Under the pieces are notes generated by a model. The model searched no databases and had not been told where the DNA came from. It saw only the letters and a list, made by a program, of their open reading frames with translations. This document shows positions 7,298-9,430 of a DNA stretch of 9,430 nucleotides, one piece after another (position 1 is the stretch's first letter; every line of letters begins with the position of its first letter). Origin of the DNA: an uncultured Bacteroidales bacterium (GTDB taxonomy: Bacteria > Bacteroidota > Bacteroidia > Bacteroidales > UBA3663); assembly GCA_937899265.1 (NCBI GenBank), contig CALBPV010000065.1, positions 1 to 9,430 of the forward strand, written 5' to 3'. The translations under genes were made by a program, and so were the position numbers.

Positions 7298-8032
7298 TTA
7301 CCCCTTAACCTTGACGGCTCGTTTCTTGCCTATCCACTTCTTCCACCAGGCGGTGAAAACAATCTGAATCTGTTGGTTCGACGAAGTCTCAAAGACATCC
7401 GTCTTCTCGTCGGGGAAGATATTACCCAGACCGAAATAGTAGCGTCCGGCTATTTGGAAACTCAGGTGACGACTTGCTCTGAATTCGTAACCGAGACCGG
7501 CCTGAATGCCGTAGTCGAACTTGGAATGAACCGACATGTCGTGCTGAAGGTATTGGTAGTTGGATGTGGCGCTCCCCGTCTGTCCGAAATCCTCCGGAAG
7601 ATTGGAATCGGTATTCTGCCATAGCATCGTACCGAATTTGGGACCCAAATCCACCGAGATTTCGTTGCGTCTGCCCATATTGAAATAGATATGTGCCAAC
7701 ACGGGAATTTCCAGATAAGTGAAAGTCCGCTTGAACTTCAAGTCGGGGAAGAGTTCGTAACGTTCGTCCCAACCGCGCTGTGTGAGCAGCAATTCGGCCT
7801 GCACACCGAAATACTTCTCTTCGACATAGCGTGCGGTGATACCCATCGTGTAGCCCAGAGCCTGATTCTGCGTCACTGTGGGATTGAACGTATAGCGGCT
7901 CATGGTCACACCTCCCGTCACGCCCAAGTCCAGATGACGTGCCACACGGGGCTGAGCCGTGCTCCGAAGAGGCAGCAGCAGGAAAACGGCCAACCACAGC
8001 CAACGAAACCGCACAGAATCAGCGAACCACAT
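7298..8032 (-). CDS. PorT-like outer-membrane beta-barrel protein
   Basis: I prefer the ATG at 8032, giving 244 residues; the frame could also open at a TTG at 8041, but ATG is the better start. The N-terminus has basic residues, a hydrophobic core (about 11-21) and a cleavage site near STA-Q (24-27), a typical signal peptide. The mature part shows alternating beta-strand segments: LDLGVTGGVTMSRY, YFGVQAELLLTQRGW, TYLEIPVLAHIYF, ISVDLGPKFGTML, FDYGIQAGLGYEF and AGRYYFGLGNIFP. This matches the PorT/OMP_b-brl_2 family of 8-stranded Bacteroidetes barrels. The specific role is unknown; PorT itself belongs to type IX secretion, but the family is broad. The C-terminus is odd: after the last strand (about 220-233) a basic tail, GKKRAVKVKG, follows instead of ending on an aromatic residue, and the last codons lie in degenerate repeat units. 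The gene overlaps the upstream stop by 14 bases. Confidence 0.87.
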   Translation of the reverse strand: MWFADSVRFRWLWLAVFLLLPLRSTAQPRVARHLDLGVTGGVTMSRYTFNPTVTQNQALGYTMGITARYVEEKYFGVQAELLLTQRGWDERYELFPDLKFKRTFTYLEIPVLAHIYFNMGRRNEISVDLGPKFGTMLWQNTDSNLPEDFGQTGSATSNYQYLQHDMSVHSKFDYGIQAGLGYEFRASRHLSFQIAGRYYFGLGNIFPDEKTDVFETSSNQQIQIVFTAWWKKWIGKKRAVKVKG

Positions 8033-9430
8033 ATTTCTCAATCTCGGTATTGGGTTTGAAATGCACCAGATAGAGAGCGCTGTTAATCCAGCCTCCCTGC
8101 TCGGTGTGTTCGAAATTCATCACATTCTGCAAAGCTCCCTCGTTGCAATGGTGGGCAATGGTCTGGTCGAAGGTCCACCCGCTCATATCGATACGCGCAA
8201 TGAAGAACTTGGCCAAATCGTAGCCCAAGAGACCGTACTTGGGGTAAAGGTTCATCGGCTCCTTGCCGTACCAGTATTTGAAAGTTTTGTAGAACTCCTC
8301 CACTTTGGCATCCAAAGGATTGGCATAGAACTTGGAGAACATCCATACGTTCATGTCGTAGTAATAGTTCATGAACTCCTCTGTGTAGAGCATCCATTCC
8401 GGATATCCCAGCACAGCCACCTCGTGAGCCGAAGTGGAGTCGGTTTCTGCCGTGAGATATTTCAGACAGGGGAACATGCGGCGCATGGACTCTTTGCTCG
8501 AACTGGTCGGAATCAGCAAGATGGGTTTGTCGCCGATTTTCAGCTCTGCGTCGAGGAAACTCAGACGGGCAGGATCGCTGTAGGTGAACTGATGGAAAGC
8601 GAGACCGTTGTCCGTCAGCGTCTGTTTCAGAGCGGGAACCAAAGACTCTTCGTTGCCTCGGGCCAGGAGACTGCTATCGGTGAGGAAAACTATCTCACAG
8701 TTGCCGAAACGGGTGATTAGCTCGCTGTTGAGCCGGGGATAAAGCAAGCTTTTGGCTGTATTGAGCTGGAAGAGGTGCGGATCGTTCAGTTTGGTTTCGT
8801 CGAAAGCCAGAGGGCTCACCACGTTCACGCCGGACTGCCGTCCGTAGTCGATGAAGGGCTGGGCATCTTTGGCGTCGAAGGGCACAATCACCACATCGGC
8901 ATGCTGGAAATTCTGGTTGGCAAGAATCGATTCTGCCGGTTCCGTACCGATATCGAAGGCACTCACCTCCACCTTCTGTCCCGTCTCTTGTGCTTCCCGA
9001 GCAGCAATCAAGAGTCCCTGATAGAACTCCACGCTGCGCCGTTGCTGTTTGTCCGTATTACGGGTCTGGGACTGAAGATTGAACGGCATGACTACTGCCA
9101 AATGTACATAACCGTCGCGACGGTTGTATGCCGGAACCGGAACGGAGGGCTGTTCTTCCTCCACCGGCTCTGCCTCTGTAGCGGCAGGCTCGGGGTCGGC
9201 AGGTTTCACATCTTCCGGCGTAGGAATATAGGCCGCTGTCGTGTCGGTCTCCACAAGGAGAGGCTCACCCTTCTTGCGGTCGCGCAAATTGGTGAACCGG
9301 ATGGCCTTGCGTTCGGATTTGGACTTCTTCTTGTCTGCCTTGCTCTCGTCGTTGGCCTGCGGTTGCTCTGCCCGGACCTCCACATTCGAGGCAGGTATTT
9401 CGAGCAGCATGCCGGCTTTGAGACCGTCTT
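8019..9430 (-). CDS. LysM plus periplasmic-binding-fold protein (N-terminus outside window)
   Basis: The frame is open to the window edge, about 469 residues, and the first ATG in it (9410) is internal. The codons before that ATG read D-G-L-K-A-G and continue M-L-L-E-I-P-A, the typical end of a LysM peptidoglycan-binding repeat. After it (numbering from the 9410 ATG) come a basic stretch (about 24-48, ADKKKSKSERK), a Pro/Glu/Ala-rich linker (about 60-95), and from about 101 a globular domain opening YVHLAVVMPFNL. Features such as FYQGLLIAAREA, DVVIVPFDAKDAQPFIDYG and VNVVSPLAF fit a type 1 periplasmic-binding-protein fold like amino-acid ABC receptors. No ABC permease or ATPase is nearby, so a peptidoglycan-anchored sensor or scaffold is as plausible as transport. 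A signal peptide is expected upstream but not visible. It ends in TGA at 8019, overlapping the barrel gene. Ligand unknown. Confidence 0.85.
   Translation of the reverse strand, partial: DGLKAGMLLEIPASNVEVRAEQPQANDESKADKKKSKSERKAIRFTNLRDRKKGEPLLVETDTTAAYIPTPEDVKPADPEPAATEAEPVEEEQPSVPVPAYNRRDGYVHLAVVMPFNLQSQTRNTDKQQRRSVEFYQGLLIAAREAQETGQKVEVSAFDIGTEPAESILANQNFQHADVVIVPFDAKDAQPFIDYGRQSGVNVVSPLAFDETKLNDPHLFQLNTAKSLLYPRLNSELITRFGNCEIVFLTDSSLLARGNEESLVPALKQTLTDNGLAFHQFTYSDPARLSFLDAELKIGDKPILLIPTSSSKESMRRMFPCLKYLTAETDSTSAHEVAVLGYPEWMLYTEEFMNYYYDMNVWMFSKFYANPLDAKVEEFYKTFKYWYGKEPMNLYPKYGLLGYDLAKFFIARIDMSGWTFDQTIAHHCNEGALQNVMNFEHTEQGGWINSALYLVHFKPNTEIEKYVVR

Noticed and set aside
7254..7316. The heptad array as a CRISPR or attachment site
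   Set aside because: Units are 7 bases and contiguous, with no spacers, and there is no integrase or mobile-element gene nearby.
8019..9410. Treating the ATG at 9410 as the true start of the binding-fold protein
   Set aside because: Codons upstream are in frame and complete a LysM-type ending (D-G-L-K-A-G-M-L-L-E-I-P), and the ATG-initiated form would have no signal peptide; the gene continues past the window.

Overview
The window looks like a chromosomal surface-polysaccharide locus from a member of the Bacteroidales. A Prevotella- or Bacteroides-like genome fits best, but genus is only a guess. The grounds are a PorT-type outer-membrane beta-barrel gene, a LysM plus periplasmic-binding-fold protein of the kind seen in this phylum, near-absence of Shine-Dalgarno sequences, and protein sequences that read as Bacteroidetes throughout. 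Base composition looks close to half GC by eye. All ten genes lie on the minus strand, so the biological reading order runs from high to low coordinates.

Region 1 (about 9430 to 7298) holds two cell-envelope genes. The first is cut by the window edge: it carries the tail of a LysM domain, a charged and then Pro/Glu-rich linker, and a periplasmic-binding-protein type 1 fold. Its end overlaps the start of a PorT-like beta-barrel gene by 14 bases. A tandem heptanucleotide array (GTTCAA[A/G] on the minus strand) fills the only non-coding gap here and lies 12 bases upstream of the next gene.

Region 2 (7241 to 1) is a tightly packed cluster for building and exporting a polysaccharide. In transcription order it is rfbC and rfbD (last two steps to dTDP-L-rhamnose), a Wzx-type flippase, a GT2 glycosyltransferase, a KdsD/KpsF arabinose-5-phosphate isomerase, a second GT2, a LicD-family phosphotransferase and the N-terminal half of a GT4 glycosyltransferase. 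Intergenic gaps are 3 to 28 bases, so these eight genes are probably one operon. The inferred product is a glycan that may contain rhamnose, carries a phosphodiester-linked substituent added by LicD, and perhaps contains Kdo or a pentose-derived unit. It would be assembled on a lipid carrier and flipped by Wzx. No polymerase, initiating transferase, chain-length regulator, rfbA, rfbB or cytidylyltransferase is visible; they must lie beyond the edges or elsewhere.

No stretch longer than about 60 bases lacks a gene. I saw no tRNA, rRNA, CRISPR, insertion sequence, riboswitch or convincing terminator hairpin. No clear Bacteroidetes-type promoter (TAnnTTTG) is present in the gaps I read. Overall this is a fairly ordinary polysaccharide locus; the heptad array, the isomerase/LicD pairing and the LysM-binding-protein/barrel pair are the points most worth a second look.
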